Below are positions 11,223-19,683 of a stretch of 64,000 nt of DNA, one piece after another (positions within the stretch are counted from its first letter, which is position 1; each line of letters starts with the position of its first letter). Origin of the DNA: Pedobacter cryotolerans (GTDB taxonomy: Bacteria; Bacteroidota; Bacteroidia; Sphingobacteriales; Sphingobacteriaceae); NCBI RefSeq assembly GCF_005116475.1, contig NZ_SWBO01000001.1, positions 496,001-560,000 of the forward strand. Direction: 5' to 3'. The notes below the pieces were generated by a model. The model saw only the letters and a list, made by a program, of their open reading frames with translations. It made no database searches and had not been told where the DNA came from. The position numbers and the translations under genes are program-made.

Positions 11223-12087
11223 TAACTCAAATTATTTTTACCACCTAAGGAAACCTAAGTTCACCCAAGATTTATGATGGGTTATTTATTCAATATAAAT
11301 GATGTGAATTTTTTGCTCGTTTTTGTCTTCCAGACCTGTATGATCGGGATTTGATACTTAATCTTAAATCAAAAAGAAATTCGTTCCCTTAAATACTATC
11401 GTGTGACAGATCTTTTTTGCTCATTGCATGTTGGCAATTTGCTATATTTGCTTAATAAATTACAAGCCTCTACCAAGAACGACCGTCAATCCCTAGTGCC
11501 AGCCAAATCAAAAAACAGGAGCACAAAAGAACAAATTGCATAAATAAACCTTAAACGCAGTGGTTTTGTGTTCGAATTAGCAGACACTTAAATTTATCAC
11601 ATACGAACAAAACGAAGTGCCACTGTTTATTGATGAGCGAGAGCCTGTGAAAAGACACACAGTGGAATTGACAAGCATTTTTGCATACTTTTAATGCTTC
11701 AAAAGTTTGATGCCTGCCGGCATAGAGGCAAATATAAATTGTGATATTTATGTCCATACGATAACTTAAATCGGGAGAAGCTTTTCGTCTGAGGGATAAA
11801 ACTACATTTTTAGTAAAAATATCAACTTACTTACCTCCCACATTTCGATCTACCTAAATTCAATATGTTATTTTTAGATATGTTAACTAATTAAGTATGT
11901 AGAATTTAATTCATTAGTTGGGTATAAAGTTCCAATAACTAAGAATTATTTTTATAAATAAAATAAAATAAAATAAAATAAAATAAAATAAAATAAAATA
12001 AACAATTTATAATCAGGGTGTTATATATTTTAGTTCTCTTTTTAAGATAATGGTTTGTGTTTTGAATAAAGTAAGGAAAACTTACTT
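11223..12087. other. Long intergenic region with repeat remnant, promoter-like site and SSR
   Basis: No intact gene is evident over about 860 bases. Near 11240-11270 there is a copy of the CACCTAAG-type repeat that is tandem at 41.5 kb. TTTTTTG (11413-11419) and TATATTTG (11443-11450) are 23 bases apart and look like a Bacteroidota promoter on the plus strand. Downstream, 11581-11694 reads as a 37-codon open segment that could be a decayed gene, but I recognise no family. The end of the region carries the pentanucleotide tract. Confidence 0.5.
11956..12000. repeat. (AAATA)9 pentanucleotide microsatellite
   Basis: Nine perfect copies of AAATA in a row, ending 87 bases before the ATG of the lipoprotein gene at 12088. 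Pure pentanucleotide tracts of this length are prone to slipped-strand changes in copy number. Its position in the promoter region makes length-dependent expression possible. Confidence 0.95.
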
Positions 12088-12924
12088 ATGAAAAAACATT
12101 TTAAATTATTAACTGTATTTGCTTTAATGTTAATTACTGTTGGAGCATGTAAAAAAGACAAAACAGAAGAGCCTGTTGTGGAAACCAATTGTTTGGTTAC
12201 GACCATAATACCGACTTATAATAGTAAATCGGGGAATCTACAAGCAACTTATAATAGTAACAATAAACTTATAAAATTAGCTGGTAGTAGCTCTGATGGT
12301 GACCCCGTATTATATGATATCACTTATAATGCTAACAATATCTATGGAGTTGAAACTAATGGTTCTAACAAACATTTAATTGTCTATAATCAAGACGCTC
12401 AAGGGAGAGTGATTGATATTGTGGATGCTGGAACTGTAGTTGCTGTATTAAAATATAATAGTGATGGATACATTAGCGAGATAAGTTATGGAGGTAATCC
12501 ACTATCAGATGTTGCAAAATTAACTTACGCTAATGGAAATTTAATAAAGGCTGATATTCTTGACTATAATAAAAACTTGAGTGAAGATATTAAATTTGAA
12601 TATTCTACTGAAGATGTTATAACTTCTGTGAACCTTGCGGATCCATTATTTCTTAATTCTGGACTAGGTTTAGTTGATGCTTTTATACCTAATGGAGTAT
12701 TTGGAAAAGTTTCAAAAAATCAAGTTAAAAAAATTACTAAAAGCACTTATCAAGGTATTATAAAGTATTATACTACTGATACTTTTATTTATAATAAAGA
12801 TTCAAATGGTAAAATTATAGATGTAGCTCAAAATAATTTAATTCAAAGTCAGGACGGTGTGAAACCATTAATCACGCTCGATAATACGAATTTTAGCTGG
12901 GGCATAAAATATAATTGTAAATAA
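12088..12924 (+). CDS. Hypothetical lipoprotein with YD-like strand repeats
   Basis: A 278-residue lipoprotein: hydrophobic signal about 6-20, then a lipobox ending in Cys21 (VGACKKDK). The Lys/Asp-rich sequence after Cys is typical of surface lipoproteins in Bacteroidota. The mature part has repeated short strands such as LQATYNSNNKLIKLAG, AVLKYNSDGYISEISY and AKLTYANGNLIKADI, similar to the YD/RHS-like layout of DUF4595-type proteins. The function is unknown. A nine-copy AAATA tract lies just upstream and a terminator just downstream, so it is a single-gene unit. Confidence 0.75.
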   Translation: MKKHFKLLTVFALMLITVGACKKDKTEEPVVETNCLVTTIIPTYNSKSGNLQATYNSNNKLIKLAGSSSDGDPVLYDITYNANNIYGVETNGSNKHLIVYNQDAQGRVIDIVDAGTVVAVLKYNSDGYISEISYGGNPLSDVAKLTYANGNLIKADILDYNKNLSEDIKFEYSTEDVITSVNLADPLFLNSGLGLVDAFIPNGVFGKVSKNQVKKITKSTYQGIIKYYTTDTFIYNKDSNGKIIDVAQNNLIQSQDGVKPLITLDNTNFSWGIKYNCK

Positions 12925-12960
12925 TTTCAGTTATTGCAGCATCTTAATTAAAGTATAAAG

Positions 12961-13002
12961 CTTTGACAAAATTCTATAAAATTTGCTAGAATTTTGTCAA
13001 AG
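12961..13002 (+). terminator. Rho-independent terminator-like hairpin
   Basis: A 15-bp perfect stem (CTTTGACAAAATTCT / AGAATTTTGTCAAAG) with a 12-base loop is followed by TCTTTT. It lies 36 bases after the lipoprotein gene. The stem is symmetrical and may also stop the convergent transcript of the PfpI gene. Confidence 0.7.
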
Positions 13003-13024
13003 TCTTTTGCTACTAAAAATACAC

Positions 13025-13067
13025 CAAATTGCCTCAACAGGTTTGTCTACTTTAAAAATGCCTTAAC
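13025..13067 (-). pseudogene. Possible fragment of a second PfpI/DJ-1 gene
   Basis: This stretch resembles 13327-13370 inside the intact PfpI gene: by hand about 34 of 44 aligned positions match, with a one-base gap. The matching part of the intact gene encodes the region just before the catalytic cysteine (KAFFEAGKPVAAI). The fragment has a stop and a frame change on the minus strand. It looks like the remains of a partial duplication just downstream of the intact gene. The match is short and the DNA is AT-rich, so confidence is modest. Confidence 0.35.
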
Positions 13068-13097
13068 TTTTCTTTGGCCCCTTAGGTGGTTCAAAAA

Positions 13098-13658
13098 TTA
13101 TGCATGTTGCCCTTCATGCACGCCTTCTGCAAATTCCTCTACAATTTTATCGTTAAATGCTGGTAAATCTTCTGGAGTACGGCTTGTAACCAAACCTTGG
13201 TCTACTACAACTTCCTCGTCAGACCAATCAGCACCTGCATTAATTAAATCTTGAGAAATATTTTTCACTGATGTTAATTTTCTACCATCAACTACACCAG
13301 CATTAATTAAAACTTGTGGGCCGTGGCAAATTGCTGCAACAGGTTTACCTGCTTCAAAAAATGCTTTTACAAAACTTAAAGCATCCTCATTAACACGAAG
13401 TTTATCAGGATTGATTACTCCACCTGGTATCAGTAAACAGTTATAATCATCAGCATTTACTTCACTTATGGTATGGTCAACCTCAACTTCGCCCGACCAA
13501 TTTCCATCGCTCCAGCCTTTTATTGTGCCGCTTTTAGAAGAAATGATATGAACCGTTGCACCTTCTTCTTTTAATCTTTTTACTGGTTCAGTTAATTCAC
13601 TTTCCTCAAATCCGTTTTCTGATAGCACTGCAATAGTGCGGTTACTTAATTGTCCCAT
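13098..13658 (-). CDS. PfpI/DJ-1 family protein (type 1 glutamine amidotransferase-like)
   Basis: A 186-residue cytoplasmic protein of the DJ-1/PfpI superfamily, close to the PfpI and YhbO/YraA group linked to stress and deglycase or protease activity. The nucleophile elbow AAICHGPQ has Cys111 followed by His112. The N-terminal strand (TIAVLSENGFEESEL) carries the conserved acidic residue around Glu18-Glu21. The C-terminal half (TSVKNISQDLINAGADW, VVDQGLVTSRTPEDLPAF) is the normal PfpI end. The exact chemistry in this organism cannot be told from sequence. Confidence 0.92.
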   Translation of the reverse strand: MGQLSNRTIAVLSENGFEESELTEPVKRLKEEGATVHIISSKSGTIKGWSDGNWSGEVEVDHTISEVNADDYNCLLIPGGVINPDKLRVNEDALSFVKAFFEAGKPVAAICHGPQVLINAGVVDGRKLTSVKNISQDLINAGADWSDEEVVVDQGLVTSRTPEDLPAFNDKIVEEFAEGVHEGQHA

Positions 13659-13834
13659 AATTTTTTGTTTTTAATAGAATGATATATTAAAAGACAGTTA
13701 TGGGAAATTTTTGTTTTTGGTAATTGGGAAAACAAGTCACATCAACTCAAAAGAGAGCAGCGACGAGAAAACTCATAAAATACTTGATTAATATAAATTA
13801 ATTTATTATACTTAGATAAAAACGCACTCAAATT

Positions 13835-14602
13835 ATGGCAATTCAACACAAATTTTATCAAACTGATTTTGGAAATGGTTTTCGAACACATAATGCAATT
13901 TTGGATACTGTTCCTTATGAACCAGAGGTAATGATTATAGGAACATTTAATCCTGGTACTGAAAATGCTAATTTTGCCGACTTTTTTTATGGAAGAAATT
14001 ATTTTTGGCCTGCATTAAAAAATTTGATAAATAATAACAGAATCCTAAGTAAGAGGAGAATGCCACAAAGAGGGATACCACCCGTTTTACTTAATCCATC
14101 GGTTTCTGAAATACTTGATATTTGTTTCAAATTAAAACTTACATTCTCAGATATAGTTCTTGAAACTATGCATACCGGTAACCCTCAATTTCAGCTTCAA
14201 TCCAACGATAATGTGATTTTCAACAATGAACAATTTAATTTAATTCTAGACAAAAGAGAAAAAGGTATTAATGGACTTTGTGAATTGAACATACTGAGGC
14301 AGGTAAACTGGAATACACAAAATATCATTCAATACCTTAAGTCAAATCCGCAAATAAAACATGTTTATTTAACAAGGAAACCAACGGAAATATGGGGAAA
14401 TGAATGGGAATTGATCAAAAATAATTCTACAATCTCTGGAAGGCACTTTACTAATATATTTACACCATCTGGTCAAGGTAAGCCTGTTTGGAATTCTATG
14501 GAAAGATTATTAAGTCATTGGGTTCGTAATGATAATCCAAATTTTGGAAAATTGGATAATGAATGGTTATTAAATAATGGAATTTATCCAGATAATTTTT
14601 AA
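13835..14602 (+). CDS. Uracil-DNA-glycosylase-superfamily protein
   Basis: A 255-residue protein whose N-terminal part matches the UDG-like superfamily: VMIIGTFNPGTENANFADFFYGRNYFWPAL at about 33-61 has the GxFNP motif and the N-x-F-W-P-x-L segment seen in mismatch-type UDG and deoxyinosine glycosylases. A later IFTPSGQG segment near residue 212 may be the second active-site loop, equivalent to the HPSP loop. It is longer than typical family members (160-200 residues). Whether it removes uracil, hypoxanthine or something else is not visible. The next gene starts within or just after its end. Confidence 0.72.
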   Translation: MAIQHKFYQTDFGNGFRTHNAILDTVPYEPEVMIIGTFNPGTENANFADFFYGRNYFWPALKNLINNNRILSKRRMPQRGIPPVLLNPSVSEILDICFKLKLTFSDIVLETMHTGNPQFQLQSNDNVIFNNEQFNLILDKREKGINGLCELNILRQVNWNTQNIIQYLKSNPQIKHVYLTRKPTEIWGNEWELIKNNSTISGRHFTNIFTPSGQGKPVWNSMERLLSHWVRNDNPNFGKLDNEWLLNNGIYPDNF

Positions 14603-14606
14603 AGAT

Positions 14607-15044
14607 ATGATTGTCAACAATCCGTCATGGAGATATGGGAAAATCTTATTAAAATATTCTGGTAATAATATCCAACTTTTAAACAATAATTTAAGATTAG
14701 ATAAGGTGGCATTATCTAATGAAATGATTAATGGTTATGATGAAAAATTAATATTTAAGATAAATCTATTTGATAATGCAGAAATCTTACTTTCCTTAAA
14801 ATCATTAAATATATTTATAAAGAAAGATGTTTGGGAAATTCAAGAATCAAGTTTAAATAGTGTGACATCAATAATTGTTGATAATGAATATATAATTGTA
14901 AAAGGAAGCTTAAGTTTTTGTAAAGAGATTAACGAAGCAAATCGATATTTAGATACTTATGAATACGATATCATATTTGAAAATAACGGTATTTTAATTT
15001 CAAAACTGCAAGAAGAAGATATATCGTTTTTGGATTTTAGATAA
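14607..15044 (+). CDS. Hypothetical protein paired with UDG-like gene
   Basis: A protein of about 145 residues, acidic and rich in Asn and Ile, with no signal peptide and no family I recognise. Predicted strands alternate with short helices, and it ends in an acidic stretch (KLQEEDISFLDFR). The ATG at 14607 is four bases after the stop of the UDG-like gene; an ATG at 14577 would overlap that gene by 26 bases. Either choice implies translational coupling. It may be a partner or immunity-type protein, but nothing in the sequence proves that. Confidence 0.6.
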   Translation: MIVNNPSWRYGKILLKYSGNNIQLLNNNLRLDKVALSNEMINGYDEKLIFKINLFDNAEILLSLKSLNIFIKKDVWEIQESSLNSVTSIIVDNEYIIVKGSLSFCKEINEANRYLDTYEYDIIFENNGILISKLQEEDISFLDFR

Positions 15045-15141
15045 TCTAATAATAAGTTATAATTTTCTAATAAAGTACTTTAATGAACAGATTTCTCCTC
15101 GTGAAAAACTCGTTCGAAATGACGCTATGTGGAGGGAGTTT

Positions 15142-15897
15142 CTAATCATTAGTCCTTCTATGCCTTATAAAATATTGCGCCAAATTTAAAGCAATAAAAA
15201 CATGGTTGATGAGGTTTGGAACTAAACCATAATAATGTGTCAAGATTTTAAAGCGCTCCTTTAAACTTTCTAAATGTTTTTGTTTAGACATACCGCCGAC
15301 TAAGTATTTTGCCACGTAAAGGTGCGTATTTACCACATTAGACGATTTTTTAGCCGCCTTAATGATCCAGTCGATATCTGAACTATATTTATATTGCAAA
15401 TCATAAGGTTCTGTTAAGCTACGCTTAATGTAAATAGCTTGGTGGCTCACATTCATCCCATATTTAAAACTATGCCAATCAAAATGTTCTGGCGCTATAT
15501 GTCTGCGTTGTCCTAAGCTTTTCCAATTCTCATCAAACATTTCGGTTTCGCCGTAATAAATATCGCCCGATGGCGCCGAAGAAAAAACATGATCTACAGT
15601 TTCTGAATCGTAAATTTCATCACCAGAATTCATGAATAAAACATAATCTCCTGTGGCAAGAGCTAAACCCTTGTTCATGGCATCGTAAATACCTTTGTCT
15701 GGCTCAGAAATAAATTGAGCTAAACGATCTTTATATTTATAAATAATGTCTTTCGTTCCATCTGTTGATGCGCCATCAATTAAAATGTACTCGATATTGC
15801 TGTAAGTTTGATTAAGCACCGAAAGCATGGTGCGCTCAATGTCTTTTGCATTGTTGTAAACGATGGTGATAACGCTTAGTTTAGGATTTACGGTCAT
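15142..15897 (-). CDS. Glycosyltransferase family 2
   Basis: A 251-residue GT-A type glycosyltransferase, probably acting on the cytoplasmic face of the inner membrane in surface-polysaccharide assembly. It starts with the standard SVITIVYNNAKDIERTMLSVLNQTY and YILIDGASTDGT segments. ISEPDKGIYDAMNKGLA and VLFMNSGDE carry the acidic metal-binding part, and the family's arginine-containing acceptor region follows. Its first bases overlap the end of the upstream GT4 gene by four bases (ATGA), so the two are translationally coupled. Confidence 0.92.
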   Translation of the reverse strand: MTVNPKLSVITIVYNNAKDIERTMLSVLNQTYSNIEYILIDGASTDGTKDIIYKYKDRLAQFISEPDKGIYDAMNKGLALATGDYVLFMNSGDEIYDSETVDHVFSSAPSGDIYYGETEMFDENWKSLGQRRHIAPEHFDWHSFKYGMNVSHQAIYIKRSLTEPYDLQYKYSSDIDWIIKAAKKSSNVVNTHLYVAKYLVGGMSKQKHLESLKERFKILTHYYGLVPNLINHVFIALNLAQYFIRHRRTND

Positions 15898-17174
15898 TTA
15901 GGCAAAGCGTTAAGTAATGTTTGGTACAGTTCTTCGTGTTTAGCGGCAACAACGGTTGGCGAAAAATGATTTAAAATTGTTCTTCGTGCTTCCTTTTGTA
16001 TGCTTTCTTTATCATCATGTAAAAATAGCCACTCAATACCGTCTGCTAAATCTGTTGCAGATTGATAGTCTGCCAAATAACCATTTGTTAAATGTTTAAC
16101 CATATCGGGTATGCCGCCAGTTTTAAAAGCAACTACAGGGGTAGCACAAGCCAAGCTTTCCATCACAGTGTTTGGCAAATTATCTTCTAATGAGGGTAGT
16201 ACAAAAACATCTGCAGCTGCGTAACATTTAGCCAAATGATCATCTTTATTAATCGTGCCCAAAAAAGTAGTTTTAAAAGGAAATACGGGCATGTCTTTGG
16301 TATCTTTATTGCCAAAAATAACCAACTCTATTTGTTTATTTGGTATTTCTGGTCTTGCTGCCAACTCATTTAACGCGTCAATTAAATACTGCGTTCCTTT
16401 GTGTTTATCGTTTTTAGATGGCATAAAACCGCTCATTATCACAAAGTGATTTGCGGGTATTTTTAAAATTTTCTTCGCTTCGGCCTTTACATAAGGTTTA
16501 AAAACATCAATTTCAATCGTGTTAGGTATCACACCAACACTGCGCATACCTAATAAGCTACTTTCCTTAATAGATTTTGCCATCCAACTACTTGGCGCCA
16601 CAATGTGGAAGTTTAATTCTGAGTAGGCTTTTTGTTTGCGTAACCAATTTTTATGAGAAATGTCATCTTTGCCATCAAACTTTAGCAATGGACAATTGCC
16701 GCATTGTTTATGAAAATTTTCGCAACTGTAACGTACATGGCAGCCACCAGTAAAGGCATTGCTGTCATGAAATGTCCAAACAATTGGCTTATCTAATAAA
16801 TCTAGTTCAGCTAAAAATTTGGGTGATAAAAAACCATGATTAACCCAGTGTAGGTGAATAATATCGGCATCTTTTAACTCTTTTCTATTGATTACAGATT
16901 TGCCGAACCATTGTAAAGAAAAAGGAGTTTTAACTGCTTTAACAAAAATCTTTGCCAAATAACGCTCGGCCATGATGTTGAAAATTGCCCATAGTTTAGC
17001 GAAAAATCCGTTACTTAAATTGGTGATTTTTGGGTTGTCGCCAAATTTGTAATAAACTAATACTTTAGAATCAACACCATTTGCTTTTAAGGCATCGCTT
17101 AATCGAAGACAAGCTCTTCCAGCGCCTCCGTTTCCATCATAAGTATTTAGGTGTACAATTTTCAAATCAGTCAA
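15894..17174 (-). CDS. Glycosyltransferase family 4
   Basis: A 426-residue GT-B glycosyltransferase. The N-terminal donor/acceptor fold begins LKIVHLNTYDGNGGAGRACLRL. A Cys-rich insert (CHVRYSCENFHKQCGNCP) near residues 145-162 is common in one subset of GT4 enzymes and may bind a metal. The C-terminal half has ADVFVLPSLEDNLPNTVMESLACATPVVAFKTGGIPD, with the EX7E-type nucleotide-sugar site. It is first in a two-gene minus-strand unit with the GT2 gene. Confidence 0.93.
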   Translation of the reverse strand: MTDLKIVHLNTYDGNGGAGRACLRLSDALKANGVDSKVLVYYKFGDNPKITNLSNGFFAKLWAIFNIMAERYLAKIFVKAVKTPFSLQWFGKSVINRKELKDADIIHLHWVNHGFLSPKFLAELDLLDKPIVWTFHDSNAFTGGCHVRYSCENFHKQCGNCPLLKFDGKDDISHKNWLRKQKAYSELNFHIVAPSSWMAKSIKESSLLGMRSVGVIPNTIEIDVFKPYVKAEAKKILKIPANHFVIMSGFMPSKNDKHKGTQYLIDALNELAARPEIPNKQIELVIFGNKDTKDMPVFPFKTTFLGTINKDDHLAKCYAAADVFVLPSLEDNLPNTVMESLACATPVVAFKTGGIPDMVKHLTNGYLADYQSATDLADGIEWLFLHDDKESIQKEARRTILNHFSPTVVAAKHEELYQTLLNALPK

Positions 17175-17290
17175 AAATACATTTTATTCAAGTAAACCAA
17201 ATTGTTAATATTTGTTAAATTAACAATAAATCAATCCAACAAGCTAACAATTTTAAAATTCACGTTAGTTTATGTTTCTTTGCTAAACGT

Positions 17291-18040
17291 ATGGAAAACC
17301 TTTTAACCGACAGAAATTTTTGGGTAAAGTATTGGGAAAGTAAAACAGATTTATCGGTAACTATTCCTTCAAATTATTTATTTCATCGCCAACTGGCGGA
17401 TATTGTACAGCAAAATAATGTTCAATCGGCGATAGAATTAGGTGGTTTTCCGGGTTATTATGCGGTTTTTTTAAAAAAATATTTAAAGTTAGATGTTACG
17501 CTTTTAGATTATTTTGTACATCCGCCAATAACACATCAACTGTTAAAAACTAATGGATTAAGTGAAAATGATATCAAAGTAATTGAAGCAGATTTATTCA
17601 ATTATCAATCACCGCAACAATATGATTTGGTACTCTCATGCGGTTTAATTGAGCATTTTAAGGATACAGAAGATATCATTAATCGCCACATAGCTTTAGT
17701 AAAGCCAGGCGGAACATTGTTTATTACTTTACCAAACTTTACCGCGGTTAATGGTTGGTTCCAAAAAAACTTCGATAAAGAAAATTACGATAAACACAAT
17801 ATTGATAGCATGAACCCAGTATTATTGGCTTCCATTTGTGAAAAAGCTGGATTGAAAGAGATTAAGTCTAGTTACTTTGGCAAATTTAGTGTTTGGTTAG
17901 AAAACGAAAAAGAGAAATCTACCGGAGTAAAGTTGTTTAAAAAACTGGTTTGGATTAGCGGGAAAGTGCTTACAAAAATTATCCCTTTTGAGAGTAAGAG
18001 TTTATCTCCCTATATTGTTTTGGAGGCAAGGAAGGTGTAG
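17291..18040 (+). CDS. Class I SAM-dependent methyltransferase
   Basis: A 249-residue methyltransferase. Motif I is in AIELGGFPGYYAVFL near residue 50, with DVTLLDYF as motif II and YDLVLSCGLIEHFKD as the motif with the acidic/aromatic SAM-binding part. LVKPGGTLFITLPN is the typical post-motif strand. The position between two divergent sets of glycosyltransferase genes points to methylation of a sugar or polysaccharide precursor. It is the only plus-strand gene in this cluster. Confidence 0.85.
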   Translation: MENLLTDRNFWVKYWESKTDLSVTIPSNYLFHRQLADIVQQNNVQSAIELGGFPGYYAVFLKKYLKLDVTLLDYFVHPPITHQLLKTNGLSENDIKVIEADLFNYQSPQQYDLVLSCGLIEHFKDTEDIINRHIALVKPGGTLFITLPNFTAVNGWFQKNFDKENYDKHNIDSMNPVLLASICEKAGLKEIKSSYFGKFSVWLENEKEKSTGVKLFKKLVWISGKVLTKIIPFESKSLSPYIVLEARKV

Positions 18041-18051
18041 CGATTGTCAGG

Positions 18052-18134
18052 CTGAGCGTAGTCGAAGCCTCTGTTTAATTAGTGCTTAATATTTATGCCC
18101 TTCGACTACTAGCCACGGCAGGCAAGCTGCTCAG
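18052..18134. repeat. Inverted copies of the CTGAGCGTAGTCGAAG repeat
   Basis: The first arm (18052-18067) is CTGAGCGTAGTCGAAG. The second arm is its reverse complement, split as 18100-18109 and 18129-18134 by a 19-base insertion. The two could form a hairpin after the methyltransferase gene and before the convergent fucosidase gene. Single copies or variants of the same 16-mer occur at 30070-30085, 33619-33633 and 33904-33919. Confidence 0.8.
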
Positions 18135-18178
18135 GGTGACTAGTACTATATTTAATTGTTTAAAAAGCTTTTCGAAAT

Positions 18179-19630
18179 TTAATCGACCAGCTTATAAACT
18201 CCAATTTCACTAAGCATAATTGCAACAGGCGCTTTAACTTTAATCCTTATTTTATTAGAACTAACAGGTTTTTCCATTCTTATTAATCGCTTTGCACCAA
18301 TACTTGCACCAGCATTTACCTGTTTCCAATTGTTATTTTCAAAAACCTCTACTGTAAAACTGTCAATTCTTTGTCCTAAGGGGATATACTCTTGTAAACT
18401 AATCACATCAAAATTAATTAGTTTTCTAAAATCGATGATGAGTTCTGCTTCATGAATTTCATCAGCTGTTGCCCAATAAGTTTTTTTATTGTTATCGGTT
18501 AAGAAGCTCACTCCATAAGTTTTTCCTCTAGTTTGGCTAGCCGTAATTTTAGCGCCTTTTGCAAAATTTAATGAGAAGGTTTTTTTTATAATATCTCCAA
18601 ATTGTTTCAAGTTTACTACATCATCTTCGTGCAGTAAACCTCTGGTATCTGGTGCTAAACCTAAGTCTAAGGCCGCACCTCTGCCTACACTTTTAAAGTA
18701 TAAATCTATCAACGAACTTACACTTTTAGGCTTTTCATTGGCATGATAAAACCAACCTTTTCTTAAAGGTACATCGCATTCGGCAGGCATCCAAAACTTG
18801 CCATCTCTAATTCCCATCGGACTTTCAGGATAATTTGCTTGTCCGGGTACTGCAACATTTACACCTTTTGGTGGCATTGGCGTAAAAGTAGCCCAGCTGG
18901 TATCAGCAGCAAAACCATATTCGTTGCCCACCCAACGCACATCTAAACCAACATCGCTAAAAATGTTTGCCATAGGCTGCATATTTCTGGTAATTTGCCA
19001 GGTGTTACTCCAATCGTAATATGTTGTGTTATCTATGCTTCTTTTTTCTTTAGCACCGCCGTAAAAGCCATCGCCACCGTTAGCACCATCGTGCCAACTC
19101 ATAAACAATTCGCCATAATTGCTATATAATTCTTTAAGTTGTGCTTGATAAATTTTTAAATATTTGGCTGTGCCATAATTAGCATTATTTCTATCCCATG
19201 GCGAACAGTAAACACCAAATTTTAAACCATTTTTGCGGGCTGCTTGTTCTATTTCTTTAACTAAATCGCCTTTGCCATTTCTAAACGGACTTTTACTAAT
19301 ATTGTAAGCTGTAGTTTTTGTTGGCCATAAGGCGAAACCATCATGATGCTTGGCTACCAAAATAATTCCTTTTAAACCACCAGCTTTGGCTGCTTTTACA
19401 ATTTGCTCTGCATCAAAATTAGTCGGATTAAAAGTTTTCGGATCAGCATCGCCATATCCCCATTCTTTGTTTTCGAATGTAGTTGGCGTAAAATGAATCA
19501 ATCCATAAGTTTCGATATCATGCCAAGCCAATTGCCGCTGTGTTGGTAATGCTCCATAAGGTTTGGGTGGTTGCTGCGCTAAAGTATTAATGCTGCAGAC
19601 TGCTAAAAAAAAGATGATTATCGATCTCAT
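18179..19630 (-). CDS. GH29 alpha-L-fucosidase
   Basis: A 483-residue secreted fucosidase (signal peptide MRSIIIFFLAVCSINTLAQ) that removes alpha-linked L-fucose from glycans. The TIM-barrel domain has FTPTTFENKEWGYGD, LVAKHHDGFALWP and KFGVYCSPWDRN. The likely catalytic nucleophile is Asp181 in MSWHDGANGG, a context typical of the GH29-B type. The last 130 or so residues form a strand-rich, F5/8-type-C-like domain (ITASQTRGKTYGVSFLTDNNKKTYW). A degradative enzyme inside a biosynthetic cluster suggests glycan scavenging or remodelling. Confidence 0.93.
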   Translation of the reverse strand: MRSIIIFFLAVCSINTLAQQPPKPYGALPTQRQLAWHDIETYGLIHFTPTTFENKEWGYGDADPKTFNPTNFDAEQIVKAAKAGGLKGIILVAKHHDGFALWPTKTTAYNISKSPFRNGKGDLVKEIEQAARKNGLKFGVYCSPWDRNNANYGTAKYLKIYQAQLKELYSNYGELFMSWHDGANGGDGFYGGAKEKRSIDNTTYYDWSNTWQITRNMQPMANIFSDVGLDVRWVGNEYGFAADTSWATFTPMPPKGVNVAVPGQANYPESPMGIRDGKFWMPAECDVPLRKGWFYHANEKPKSVSSLIDLYFKSVGRGAALDLGLAPDTRGLLHEDDVVNLKQFGDIIKKTFSLNFAKGAKITASQTRGKTYGVSFLTDNNKKTYWATADEIHEAELIIDFRKLINFDVISLQEYIPLGQRIDSFTVEVFENNNWKQVNAGASIGAKRLIRMEKPVSSNKIRIKVKAPVAIMLSEIGVYKLVD

Positions 19631-19683
19631 TATGATGTAATTAGAAATGCAAATTACAAATTTTAGATAAGAATTGTTATTTG

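Noticed and set aside
11551..11757. Minus-strand small protein
   Set aside because: Composition is not protein-like, it lacks conservation signs, and the opposite strand reads better as a decayed gene.
12994..13254. Plus-strand protein opposite the PfpI gene
   Set aside because: It runs over a terminator and is antisense to the intact PfpI C terminus; no coding signal of its own.
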